Positions 1 to 7,382 of a stretch of DNA of 64,000 nucleotides are shown here, in pieces. The position numbers and the translations under genes are program-made. Each line of letters starts with the position of its first letter. Within the stretch, counting starts at the first letter, position 1. This DNA is from Pseudomonas fontis (lineage in GTDB: Bacteria > Pseudomonadota > Gammaproteobacteria > Pseudomonadales > Pseudomonadaceae): the NCBI RefSeq assembly GCF_028656955.1, contig NZ_JAMDGY010000065.1, positions 1-64,000 of the forward strand, read 5' to 3'. The notes below the pieces were generated by a model that saw nothing but the letters and a program-made list of their open reading frames with translations, was not told where the DNA came from and did not search any database.

Positions 1-38
1 GCCGTAAGGGCGGAAGGGGCTCGATGGCCAAGTACTAA
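1..38 (+). CDS. C-terminal tail of an unidentified protein (partial)
   Basis: In the third frame the window opens with codons reading RKGGRGSMAKY and a TAA stop at 36-38. A basic, glycine-rich tail like this is common at the end of RNA-binding proteins such as DEAD-box helicases, but eleven residues are not enough to name a family. The other two forward frames give either an immediate stop or a tail without obvious character, so the reading frame itself is uncertain. Confidence 0.25.
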   Translation, partial: RKGGRGSMAKY

Positions 39-83
39 TTAATTTATGACCAACACCGAAAAAAGCACTAAGCAGTAGTTAGT

Positions 84-362
84 TCAGTTCCTACCTGGGA
101 AAGTAAAACAATGCAAAATTGCAAATAGAAGCGACAGCCACCCTACAGCAGGATATTCAGAAACCACTTCCGGATGATACCCAAAGAACAAGAACTTATC
201 GTTATAGACAATATCCAAATACGGAACCACAAAGAAGCCATTTAAAATCAAGAACAAAGAAAGCCTTGCCGTATTCAGGTGCTCGCCGGACAGTCGCAAC
301 TTCAACCAAAATATGGCCAGATACCCGACAATCACAATCACCGAGAATACCCAAACAACCAC
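84..362 (-). CDS. Small membrane protein of unknown function
   Basis: This encodes 92 residues with three hydrophobic stretches: residues 1-22, about 32-50, and about 72-88. The start is GTG at 362, with an AGGGAG ribosome-binding site nine bases upstream. The C-terminal part (YPAVGW followed by LHCFTFPG) resembles the end of the protein encoded at 1329-1634 (HPAIRW, then LHCFASPVG), so the two are probably distant paralogues. Base composition is clearly AT-richer than in the nearby core genes, which fits acquired DNA. I do not recognise the family and no function is inferred. Confidence 0.55.
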   Translation of the reverse strand: MVVWVFSVIVIVGYLAIFWLKLRLSGEHLNTARLSLFLILNGFFVVPYLDIVYNDKFLFFGYHPEVVSEYPAVGWLSLLFAILHCFTFPGRN

Positions 363-503
363 TGCGTGCTACTCCCTGTAGTCGAAGCACGCAGCCTAGG
401 TCATGACCCCCGGGTAATATGTAGGGCAATTCCCAAAATTGTTACAGCGATGAAAATTGTCTTTGGGACATAGCGTCTGAAGCTAAAGGGTCAAAAACTG
501 CCC

Positions 504-716
504 TCACTCCATGCGCACCATCATCTCCCCACACTTCTCCCCCGCATGCTGGGCCAGAATCCTGATCGCCTCGTGCACACCACTGAGGGTTCGCACTGTC
601 AGTTGCGGCTCAGCAACACTGCCCTCGAAGCTGTCGTTATTGACCAGTACTTCACCCAGGATCTCAAGGGTCCAGAGGTAATGGCGTAGTTCTTCAGCGC
701 GGTCATAGGTAGTCAT
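504..716 (-). CDS. Conserved-looking 70-residue protein of unknown function
   Basis: The reading frame is open further upstream, to 809, but a GGGAG ribosome-binding site lies seven bases before the ATG at 716. The product is therefore taken as 70 residues beginning MTTYDRAEELRHYLW. It is soluble, has no signal peptide, and contains two probable helices with many acidic residues; a possible cysteine pair is absent. It lies about 115 bases downstream, on the same strand, of the structured RNA at 846-922, so it may be expressed from the promoter at 1038-1066 through that RNA region. I do not recognise the family. Confidence 0.5.
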   Translation of the reverse strand: MTTYDRAEELRHYLWTLEILGEVLVNNDSFEGSVAEPQLTVRTLSGVHEAIRILAQHAGEKCGEMMVRME

Positions 717-845
717 AAACAACTCCCTTTGCCCCTTTGGAAGCAATGAGATAGAAGAGGGAGGCAGAAAATCTGGACAGATTGAAGGCGTGCATAAATT
801 CAACTCCATTGAAAAATGAAGCTACCGTTTCGCGACCAAACGAAG

Positions 846-922
846 GGTGGCAGCTGTGCGAAGGTTGGTCGACCGGCGGAGTTGACACCGGCACACCCGA
901 GGGTGTCCTGCGCACAGCCACC
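846..922 (-). ncRNA. Structured RNA resembling the phage C4 antisense RNA
   Basis: Read on the minus strand, GGTGGC plus TGTGCG (922-911) pairs with CGCACA, a three-base bulge and GCCACC (860-846), giving a 12-pair closing stem. Inside it are a perfect hairpin ACACCC/GGGTGT (906-893) and a CCGG/CCGG helix (891-888 with 876-873), so the fold is a three-way junction. A single-stranded segment CGACCAACC (871-863) is nearly complementary to GTTTGGTCGC, which occurs once before (1007-998) and once after (841-832) the fold. That arrangement matches what I know of C4 RNA and the P4 immunity region (seqA, RNA, seqC). The family assignment is from memory and was not searched. Confidence 0.55.
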
Positions 923-943
923 ATAAAACGAAACTGCGAGCAC

Positions 944-984
944 AAAAAAAGCGCCTGCAATTGTCAATGGGGCGCTGTTGCGCC
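944..984 (-). terminator. Attenuator-like terminator with competing hairpin
   Basis: On the minus strand three arms follow each other: GGCGC (984-980), GCGCC (975-971) and GGCGC (955-951), then seven T residues (950-944). Arms two and three form an intrinsic terminator with a 15-base loop. Arms one and two form a tight hairpin with an AACA loop that would prevent it. The element lies between the promoter at 1038-1066 and the C4-like RNA. Confidence 0.5.
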
Positions 985-1037
985 AACTCCAAAACGGGCG
1001 ACCAAACCCGGTCGCTGAATTTGCAGCGACAAGGCGA

Positions 1038-1066
1038 ACGATAACGTCATGCCGACACGCTAGCAA
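1038..1066 (-). promoter_or_regulatory. Candidate sigma-70 promoter for the structured RNA
   Basis: On the minus strand TTGCTA (1066-1061) and TATCGT (1043-1038) are separated by exactly 17 bases. Transcription would begin near 1031, just before the GCGACC/GGTCGC hairpin and the GTTTGGTCGC copy at 1007-998. Confidence 0.4.
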
Positions 1067-1098
1067 CCAGAAAGATCAAAGGCATCGCGGGACCAGAC

Positions 1099-1158
1099 CG
1101 CTCCCACAGATGTCCGTGATGCCACCTCCTCTGTGGGAGCCGGCCTTGCCGGCAATGG
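1099..1158. repeat. REP element pair, one copy degenerate
   Basis: An incomplete left copy (CTCCCACAGA) faces a good right copy (CTGTGGGAGCCGGCCTTGCC). This is the same family as the other REP sequences of the window. Confidence 0.7.
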
Positions 1159-1328
1159 GCTGCGAAGCAGACCCGCTCAATCACTCTTCTTGCCTGGACT
1201 AGAAAACAGCCCTGCGGCCTGTAACAAATTTCGGAACCATCCTACATACCCTCCAGCGCTCTAAGACTAGGCTGCCCAACTCGACATCAAGCCAAGAATG
1301 GCCAACAGGTCTACGTGGAGCTAGAAGA

Positions 1329-1634
1329 ATGATCCCCTGGCTTTACACAGTCAGCGCCATCATCGGTGTCATCATCGCCTACTCACTTAGAGCACGCCTG
1401 TCTCGCGCAAACATAAGCGCCGCGACGGTACTTATCTGCCTGTGCTTCAACCTGTGCTTTTTTGCACTCAACTACAAAATAATCATCGAACGATGCTTCG
1501 TACTGTACGGGTGCTTACCTGACCTGCAACAGCAGCACCCCGCTATCCGCTGGATTTGTGCCGCCTGCCTGTTGCTTCACTGTTTCGCAAGCCCGGTAGG
1601 GTGGGAACCCAAGCGGTGGTTCTCAACAAAATGA
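1329..1634 (+). CDS. Small membrane protein of unknown function, related to the one at 84-362
   Basis: This encodes 101 residues starting at ATG 1329, with GGAG eight bases before it. Three hydrophobic segments (about residues 4-20, 33-49 and 72-87) suggest an inner-membrane protein. The order of segments and the C-terminal pattern [YH]PA[IV]xW, then seven residues, then LHCFxxP are shared with the minus-strand protein at the left end of the window. The gene is followed by repeats, not by another gene, so there is no operon context. Function unknown. Confidence 0.6.
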   Translation: MIPWLYTVSAIIGVIIAYSLRARLSRANISAATVLICLCFNLCFFALNYKIIIERCFVLYGCLPDLQQQHPAIRWICAACLLLHCFASPVGWEPKRWFSTK

Positions 1635-1647
1635 TGCTCCCACGGAC

Positions 1648-1675
1648 TCTGTCGCCGGCCTTGCCGGCGATAGGC
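1648..1675. repeat. Partial REP element
   Basis: It contains TCGCCGGCCTTGCCGGCGAT but lacks the usual CTGTGGGAG flank. It lies just after the gene at 1329-1634. Confidence 0.55.
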
Positions 1676-1711
1676 CTCAATCCAATCGATTGCTGGCACC
1701 ACCAGCTTGCA

Positions 1712-1808
1712 TGTAGCCGCTGCCGCCAGGCTGCGCTCGCCTGCAACGCAGGCGTCGCTTTACAGGGAGCCCTGCAGACTCCAGCGCAGCCTGACGGCAG
1801 CGGCTACA
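1712..1808. repeat. 97-base inverted-repeat element, TGTAGCCGCTGCC family
   Basis: The ends TGTAGCCGCTGCCGCCAGGC and CTGACGGCAGCGGCTACA are inverted copies of each other. The interior carries a small palindrome CGCCTGCAACGCAGGCG. Two further copies lie at 44266-44370 and 56464-56559. The 312 bases between 1635 and 1946 hold only this element, the partial REP and the nagR operator. Confidence 0.7.
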
Positions 1809-1882
1809 ACCCGTGTGCAAGGCAATTCCCCTGATGTTTGGAGGGCACAGATGAATGCAACAACACCACCAATCCAGACAAC

Positions 1883-1927
1883 TGGTATTGACGTGGTATC
1901 TAAGTGGTATTAGATTTTCCAGACCAC
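1883..1927. promoter_or_regulatory. Candidate NagR operator: three TGGTAT repeats
   Basis: TGGTAT occurs at 1883, 1894 and 1905, exactly 11 bases apart, and an inverted AGACCAC follows at 1921-1927. The TGGT/ACCA half-sites are those of GntR/UTRA amino-sugar regulators of the NagR/DasR type. The array lies 20-64 bases before the nagR start codon, so NagR probably represses its own operon. Confidence 0.6.
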
Positions 1928-1946
1928 TTCCCATCGAAGCCTTGCC

Positions 1947-2678
1947 ATGTCCGCGTTGACCGCCCTGCGCCCTGACGACACCCTGGCCACCCCGCTGTAC
2001 CTGCAATTGGCCCGCAACCTGGAACAGGCGATCCACGCCGGCCAGTGGAGCGCCGAGCAGGCACTGCCCTCCGAGCGCACCCTCAGCGAAGCCCTGGAAA
2101 TCTCCCGGGTCACCGCCCGCAAAGCCCTCGAAGTGCTACTCGAACAAGGCCTGATCCGCCGCATCCAAGGCTCCGGCACCTTCATCACGCCACGCCTGGA
2201 ACAACCGCTGTCACGCCTGTCGAGCTTCAGCGAAATGCTCCGCATGAAAGGCTTCACACCCAGCTCCCAATGGCTGGAACGCAGCATCCGCATGCCCTCG
2301 GCCGAAGAACTGATCCGCCTGAGCCTGTCGCCCACCGAACAGGTCGCCCACCTCAAGCGCCTGCGCAAAGCCGATGAGATCGTCATGGCCGTGGAGTACA
2401 GCACCCTGCCCGCGCGCCTGCTGAGCAACCCCTTCAGCATCGGCGACTCGCTCTACGAACACCTCGAGCAGATCGGCAAACCGGTGGTACGCGCCCTGCA
2501 ACACATTCGCGCCATCAACGCCAGCGCCGACATGGCCGCCCGCGTCGGCATCGAGCCCGGCACTGCGATGCTGCTGATGACCCGCGTCGGCTACCTCGAA
2601 GACAACACCCCTATCGAGCTGACCGACACCTATTGCCGTAACGACTACTACGACTTCGTCGCCGAACTTCGGCGCTGA
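1947..2678 (+). CDS. nagR: GntR-family regulator of the N-acetylglucosamine operon (NagR-like)
   Basis: This encodes 243 residues. Residues about 15-80 form a GntR winged helix-turn-helix (PLYLQLARNLEQAI, then LPSERTLSE and ISRVTARKALEVL, ending IQGSGTFI). Residues about 100-240 form a UTRA effector domain. Members of this family bind phosphorylated amino sugars such as GlcNAc-6-phosphate. It is the first gene of a tight same-strand operon: nagA begins 16 bases later. The TGGTAT repeat array just upstream suggests autoregulation. The start is the ATG at 1947, with only a weak upstream purine tract. Confidence 0.9.
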   Translation: MSALTALRPDDTLATPLYLQLARNLEQAIHAGQWSAEQALPSERTLSEALEISRVTARKALEVLLEQGLIRRIQGSGTFITPRLEQPLSRLSSFSEMLRMKGFTPSSQWLERSIRMPSAEELIRLSLSPTEQVAHLKRLRKADEIVMAVEYSTLPARLLSNPFSIGDSLYEHLEQIGKPVVRALQHIRAINASADMAARVGIEPGTAMLLMTRVGYLEDNTPIELTDTYCRNDYYDFVAELRR

Positions 2679-2694
2679 TCCCCGCGGAGCCCCC

Positions 2695-3786
2695 ATGAGC
2701 GAAGCCAATATCCTCACCCCCACCGGCTGGGTGCGTGGCCACCTGAGCCTGCACGACGGCCGCATCGCGCAGATCGACGGCCAACCCTGCAACCCCGATG
2801 ACAACGACCTGCCCTACATGCTGCCCGGCTTCATTGACCTGCACGTGCACGGCGGTGGCGGCAGCGACATCATGCAAGGCCGCGAAGGCTTCGACACCAT
2901 CGCCCGCACCCACGCGCGCTTCGGCACCACTTCGCTGCTGGCCACCACCATGACCGCACCGAAGGAAGAACTCACCCAGGTACTCGGCGAGCTCGGCAGC
3001 TACGCCCGCCAACCGCGCAGCGACGGCGCCCGAGTGCTCGGCGTACACCTCGAAGGCCCGTACATCAACCCCGGCAAACTCGGCGCACAACCGAACTTCG
3101 CGCACCAGGCGCTGCTCGAGGAAGTCGAGGCGTATCTGGACCTGGCGCCGATCAAGGTGATCACCATCGCCCCGGAAATCGCCGGCCACCTGCCGCTGAT
3201 CCGCCACCTCAGCGAACGCGGCATCCGCCTGCAACTGGGCCACACCCTGGGCAGCTACGAAGACGGCGTCGCCGCCCTCGAGGCCGGCGCCACCAGCTTC
3301 ACCCACCTGTACAACGCCATGAGCCCGCTGGCCCACCGCGAGCCCGGCATCGTCGGCGCCGCGCTGGCCCATGCGCAATACGCCGAACTGATCCCCGACC
3401 TGCTGCACGTGCACCCCGGCGCCATCCGCGTGGCCCTGCGCTCGATCCCGTGCCTGTACTGCGTAACCGACTCCACCGCCGCCGCCGGCATGCCCGATGG
3501 CGAATACAAGCTGGGCAGCCACACCGTCACCAAATGCCTGGGCGGCGTGCGCCTGCCCGACGGCACCCTGGCCGGCAGCACCCTGACCATGGACCAGGCG
3601 CTGCGCAACCTGGTGAAGATCGGCCTGCCGCTGGCCGAAGCCTCGCAGCGCCTGTCGCAGTTCCCCGCCGACTACCTCGGCATCGAAGAGCGTGGCCGCC
3701 TGCAAGCAGGCAGCTGGGCCGACACGGTCACCCTCGACCGCAACCTCAACCTGATCGGCGTGATGGTCGAAGGAGTAGCGCTTTGA
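2695..3786 (+). CDS. nagA: N-acetylglucosamine-6-phosphate deacetylase
   Basis: NagA removes acetate from GlcNAc-6-phosphate to give glucosamine-6-phosphate. The 363-residue protein has the amidohydrolase metal motif (DLHVHGGGG, near residue 48), HLEGPYINP near 115, LGHTLGSY near 180, THLYNAMSP near 203, and VTDSTAAAGMPDG near 259. These are the usual substrate- and metal-binding blocks of the family. Length is close to the usual 370-380. GGAG lies upstream of the ATG. The stop codon overlaps the start of the next gene. Confidence 0.95.
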   Translation: MSEANILTPTGWVRGHLSLHDGRIAQIDGQPCNPDDNDLPYMLPGFIDLHVHGGGGSDIMQGREGFDTIARTHARFGTTSLLATTMTAPKEELTQVLGELGSYARQPRSDGARVLGVHLEGPYINPGKLGAQPNFAHQALLEEVEAYLDLAPIKVITIAPEIAGHLPLIRHLSERGIRLQLGHTLGSYEDGVAALEAGATSFTHLYNAMSPLAHREPGIVGAALAHAQYAELIPDLLHVHPGAIRVALRSIPCLYCVTDSTAAAGMPDGEYKLGSHTVTKCLGGVRLPDGTLAGSTLTMDQALRNLVKIGLPLAEASQRLSQFPADYLGIEERGRLQAGSWADTVTLDRNLNLIGVMVEGVAL

Positions 3787-4805
3787 GTTCCAAGATGCTT
3801 GAAGAAGCCCTGGCCGCGGCCAACGTGGTCGAACACCAATTGCAGCGCAACGAAGGCCGCTGCATCGCCCTGGCCGAACAACTGCGCGAACTGAACCCGC
3901 AGGTAGCCCTGACCGTTGCCCGTGGCAGTTCAGATCACGCCGCCAGCTACTTCGCCTACCTGACCATGCAGCAACTGGGCTTGCCGGTGGCCTCGCTGCC
4001 GATGTCGATCGTCACCCTGCAGCAATCGCCAATGCGCGTTCAGGGCCAGGCGGTGCTGGCGTTCTCCCAGTCGGGGCAGAGCCCGGACCTGGTCGACAGC
4101 CTGCGCGCCCTGCGTGCACGCGGCGCCACTACGCTGGCGCTGGTCAACGCCGAAGGCTCGCCGCTGGAGCAAGCCTGCGAGTTCACCCTGCCATTGAACG
4201 CCGGGCCGGAACTGAGCGTTGCCGCCACCAAGAGCTTTATCGCCACCCTCAGCGCCAGCGCCCAACTGGTCGCCCACTGGAGCCAGGACCCGACGCTGCT
4301 CGAAGCAACCCATGCCCTGCCCCGGCACCTGAACGAAGCGGCTCAGCAAGACTGGTCCCTGGCCATCGACACCCTGCGCGACTGCGAGCGGCTGATGGTG
4401 ATCGGCCGTGGTGCCGGCTTCGCCATCGCCCAGGAAGCCGCGCTGAAGTTCAAGGAAACCTCGGCCATCCAGGCCGAAGCCTTCAGCAGCGCGGAAGTGC
4501 GTCACGGCCCGATGGCGCTGATCGATGAGCACTACCCACTGCTGGTGTTCGCCCCGCGCGGCGCCGAACAGGCCGGGCTGCTGCAACTGGCCGACGACAT
4601 GCGCCAACGCGGCGCCCGCGTGCTGCTGGCAGCACCTGACGATATCGCCCAACGCGACCTGACCCTGAGCTGCGCCGCCCACGCGGCCCTCGACCCGTTG
4701 CTGGCGATCCAGAGTTTCTACGTCATGGCAGCCGGCCTCGCCGAAGCCCGTGGCATGGACCCGGATCAGCCACGTCACTTGAGCAAAGTGACCCGTACTC
4801 ACTGA
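3783..4805 (+). CDS. nagB: SIS-domain glucosamine-6-phosphate deaminase (NagB-II type)
   Basis: This cytoplasmic protein probably converts glucosamine-6-phosphate to fructose-6-phosphate and ammonia. It has two SIS domains like the isomerase half of GlmS (ARGSSDHAASYF, SQSGQSPDLV, AATKSFIATL, then RGAGFAIAQEAALKFKET and EVRHGPMAL) but no glutaminase domain, as in NagB-II. The start is taken as TTG at 3783, because GGAG (3772-3775) lies seven bases upstream. The first ATG, at 3795, would be 19 bases away. The TTG overlaps the nagA stop (TTGA), which suggests translational coupling. The product is 340 residues. Confidence 0.88.
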   Translation: MSSKMLEEALAAANVVEHQLQRNEGRCIALAEQLRELNPQVALTVARGSSDHAASYFAYLTMQQLGLPVASLPMSIVTLQQSPMRVQGQAVLAFSQSGQSPDLVDSLRALRARGATTLALVNAEGSPLEQACEFTLPLNAGPELSVAATKSFIATLSASAQLVAHWSQDPTLLEATHALPRHLNEAAQQDWSLAIDTLRDCERLMVIGRGAGFAIAQEAALKFKETSAIQAEAFSSAEVRHGPMALIDEHYPLLVFAPRGAEQAGLLQLADDMRQRGARVLLAAPDDIAQRDLTLSCAAHAALDPLLAIQSFYVMAAGLAEARGMDPDQPRHLSKVTRTH

Positions 4806-4823
4806 GTCGCCGAGGAGCCTCGC

Positions 4824-7370
4824 ATGCACGACAACAAAAACATCACCCTCCATGCGCCCCTTGAAGGACCGCTGCTGCCCCTGGATCAGGTGCCCGACCC
4901 GGTGTTCGCCGGCGGCACCCTGGGCGACGGGATCGCCATCGACCCGCTCAACGACTGCCTGCATGCGCCCTGTGCCGGCACCATCATTCATATCGCTCGC
5001 ACCCGCCACGCGATCACCCTGCGTGCCGAGAACGGCGCCGAAATCCTCATGCACATCGGCCTGGACACCGTGCAGCTGAAAGGCGAAGGTTTCACCCTGC
5101 TGGTCGAACCCGACAGCCAGGTGGTGCGCGGCCAGCCGTTGATCCGTTTCGACCTGGACTACGTCGCCCAGCACTGCACCAGCCTGATCACCGTGATGCT
5201 GCTGAGCAACAGCGACCAGTACCGTTTGCTGCCCTGCACCACGCGCCCGGTCACCCTGGGCCAGGCCGTGCTGGAAGTTGAACCGAAAGCGGCTGCCGCC
5301 AAGAGCAACACCGGTGACAACGCCGGCCAGACCGTTCGCGGCCGCGTGCATATCGCGCATCAAGGTGGCCTGCACGCACGTCCGGCCGCCCTACTGCGCC
5401 AGACCGCACAAGGTTTCAAAAGCCGCTCCGAGCTGCATGTCGGTGACCGCGTCGCCCCGCTCAACAGCCTGGTGGCGATCATGGGCCTGGGGGTCGGCGA
5501 GCAGGATGAAGTCGAAATCGTCTGCACCGGCCCCGACAGCGAACACGCCCTCAAGGCCCTGCTCGCGGCCGCCGCCACACCGAGCGTGGGCGAGCACGCC
5601 CCGGCATCCGCCGCTGTGCAGCTCAAGCCCAAGGCCAATCATGAAGCCGGTGTGCTCAATGGCGTCTGCGCTTCGCCGGGGCTAGCCAGCGGGCCACTTG
5701 CGCGCCTGGATGGCGTGCGCCTGCCGGACGACCCAGGAAACAATGAGCCCGGCCCGCAGCACCAGGCCCTGGACGCGGCGCTGAGCGCCGTCAAGGCCGC
5801 CATCGACGCCGACCTGCAGCACCTCAAAGGCAAGCATGGCGATGCCGCCGAGATTTTCGAAGCGCACCTGGCCCTGCTCGATGACCCGTCATTAGTAGAG
5901 GCAGCCCATCAGCACATCGAGCACGGCATCGCCGCCAGCCACGCCTGGAGCCAGGCCATCGACGCCCAGTGCACGATCCTCAAGGCCCTCGACAAGCCAC
6001 TGCTGGCCGAGCGCGCCAACGACCTGCAAGACCTCCAGCAGCGAGTGCTGCGCGCCCTGCTCGGCGAACGCCGGGAGCTCGACCTGCCGCCCTCGGCGAT
6101 TGTCGCCGCGCATGAGCTGACCCCCTCGGACCTGCTGTTACTCAGCCAGCATTCGATTGCCGGCCTGTGCATGGCGGCCGGTGGCGCCACCTCCCATGTG
6201 GCGATCCTCGCCCGCGCCCGTGGCCTGCCGTGCCTGGTCGCGCTGGGTGCTGATTTGCTTGCGCTGGCGCCGGGCCAGGTGCTGGTGATGGACGCCGAAC
6301 AAGGCCACGTGGAGACCGCACCATCAGTTGATCGCCTGCATGAAGTCGAGCTGGCCCGCCGCCAACTGGCCGAGCGACGCAAGCAGCAGCAAGCCGCCGC
6401 CCAAGTCAGCGCGCGAACCCGTGACGGTCGAGTGATCGAGGTCGCGGCCAACGTGGCCTCTGCCAGCGAGGCCGCTGATGCGCTGACCCTGGGCGCTGAC
6501 GGCGTCGGCCTGCTGCGCACCGAGTTCCTCTTCCTCGACCGCCACACGGCGCCAGACGAACAGGAACAACGCAGCGCCTATCAGGCCGTGCTCGACGCCA
6601 TGGGCGAACGCCCGGTGATCATCCGCACCATCGATGTCGGCGGCGACAAGCAGCTCGACTACCTGCCGTTGCCGGTCGAAGCCAACCCGGTGCTCGGCCT
6701 GCGCGGTATCCGCCTGGGCCAGGTGCGCCCGGAACTGCTCGACCAGCAACTGCGCGCGCTGCTGCAAGTCAGCCCGCAGCGGCGTTGCCGGATCATGTTG
6801 CCGATGGTCAGCGAGGTGGACGAGCTGCTGGAGATCCGCCAACGCCTGGACCGTCTCGCGGCTGAACTGGGCATCAGCGAACGCGCCGAACTTGGCGTGA
6901 TGATCGAAGTGCCGGCCGCCGCCCTGCTTGCCGAGCGCCTCGCCGAACACGCCGACTTCTTCTCCATCGGCACCAACGACCTGTCGCAATACACCCTGGC
7001 CATGGACCGCGATCACGCCGGCCTGGCCGCGCGGGTCGACGCCCTGCACCCGGCATTGCTGCGCCTGATCGACCTGACCTGCCAGGGCGCCGCGCGCCAT
7101 GGGCGCTGGGTCGGCGTGTGCGGGGCACTGGCCTCGGACCTGCTGGCGACGCCGGTACTGATTGGCCTGGGGGTCAGCGAACTGTCGGTCAGCCCGCCGC
7201 AAGTGGGTGAGATCAAGGCGCGCATCCGCCAACTGGACACCAGCGACTGCCGCGCCTTCAGCCAGAAGCTGCTCGGCCTTGCCAGCGCCCAGGCAGTGCG
7301 TCAGGCCTGCCGCGACTTCGGCATTCGCGAAGTACATACCCGCACCTCCACCCTCACCACAGAACAATAA
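4824..7370 (+). CDS. nagF: Fused PTS phosphotransferase EIIA-HPr-EI for N-acetylglucosamine
   Basis: This 848-residue cytoplasmic protein carries three PTS steps in one chain. Residues 1-150 are a glucose-type EIIA with the phosphorylatable histidine in MHIGLDTV (His77). Residues about 172-255 are HPr with GLHARPAA (His184). Residues about 275-835 are Enzyme I with GGATSHVAILARARGLP (His458), the PEP-site block GVGLLRTEFLF, and the C-terminal VGVCGALASD. It passes phosphate from PEP to the EIIB domain of NagE, the next gene. This layout is known for the Pseudomonas GlcNAc system. It begins 18 bases after nagB. Confidence 0.93.
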   Translation: MHDNKNITLHAPLEGPLLPLDQVPDPVFAGGTLGDGIAIDPLNDCLHAPCAGTIIHIARTRHAITLRAENGAEILMHIGLDTVQLKGEGFTLLVEPDSQVVRGQPLIRFDLDYVAQHCTSLITVMLLSNSDQYRLLPCTTRPVTLGQAVLEVEPKAAAAKSNTGDNAGQTVRGRVHIAHQGGLHARPAALLRQTAQGFKSRSELHVGDRVAPLNSLVAIMGLGVGEQDEVEIVCTGPDSEHALKALLAAAATPSVGEHAPASAAVQLKPKANHEAGVLNGVCASPGLASGPLARLDGVRLPDDPGNNEPGPQHQALDAALSAVKAAIDADLQHLKGKHGDAAEIFEAHLALLDDPSLVEAAHQHIEHGIAASHAWSQAIDAQCTILKALDKPLLAERANDLQDLQQRVLRALLGERRELDLPPSAIVAAHELTPSDLLLLSQHSIAGLCMAAGGATSHVAILARARGLPCLVALGADLLALAPGQVLVMDAEQGHVETAPSVDRLHEVELARRQLAERRKQQQAAAQVSARTRDGRVIEVAANVASASEAADALTLGADGVGLLRTEFLFLDRHTAPDEQEQRSAYQAVLDAMGERPVIIRTIDVGGDKQLDYLPLPVEANPVLGLRGIRLGQVRPELLDQQLRALLQVSPQRRCRIMLPMVSEVDELLEIRQRLDRLAAELGISERAELGVMIEVPAAALLAERLAEHADFFSIGTNDLSQYTLAMDRDHAGLAARVDALHPALLRLIDLTCQGAARHGRWVGVCGALASDLLATPVLIGLGVSELSVSPPQVGEIKARIRQLDTSDCRAFSQKLLGLASAQAVRQACRDFGIREVHTRTSTLTTEQ

Positions 7371-7382
7371 CGGAGCGCCTCC

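Noticed and set aside
800..1066. An 88-residue minus-strand open frame and overlapping short frames
   Set aside because: They run through the stems of the C4-like RNA and its terminator. Similar frames are a known artefact over such RNAs.
3450..3782. An extended start for the deaminase gene inside nagA
   Set aside because: The upstream part is an out-of-frame reading of nagA. The ribosome-binding site at 3772 points to the TTG at 3783.
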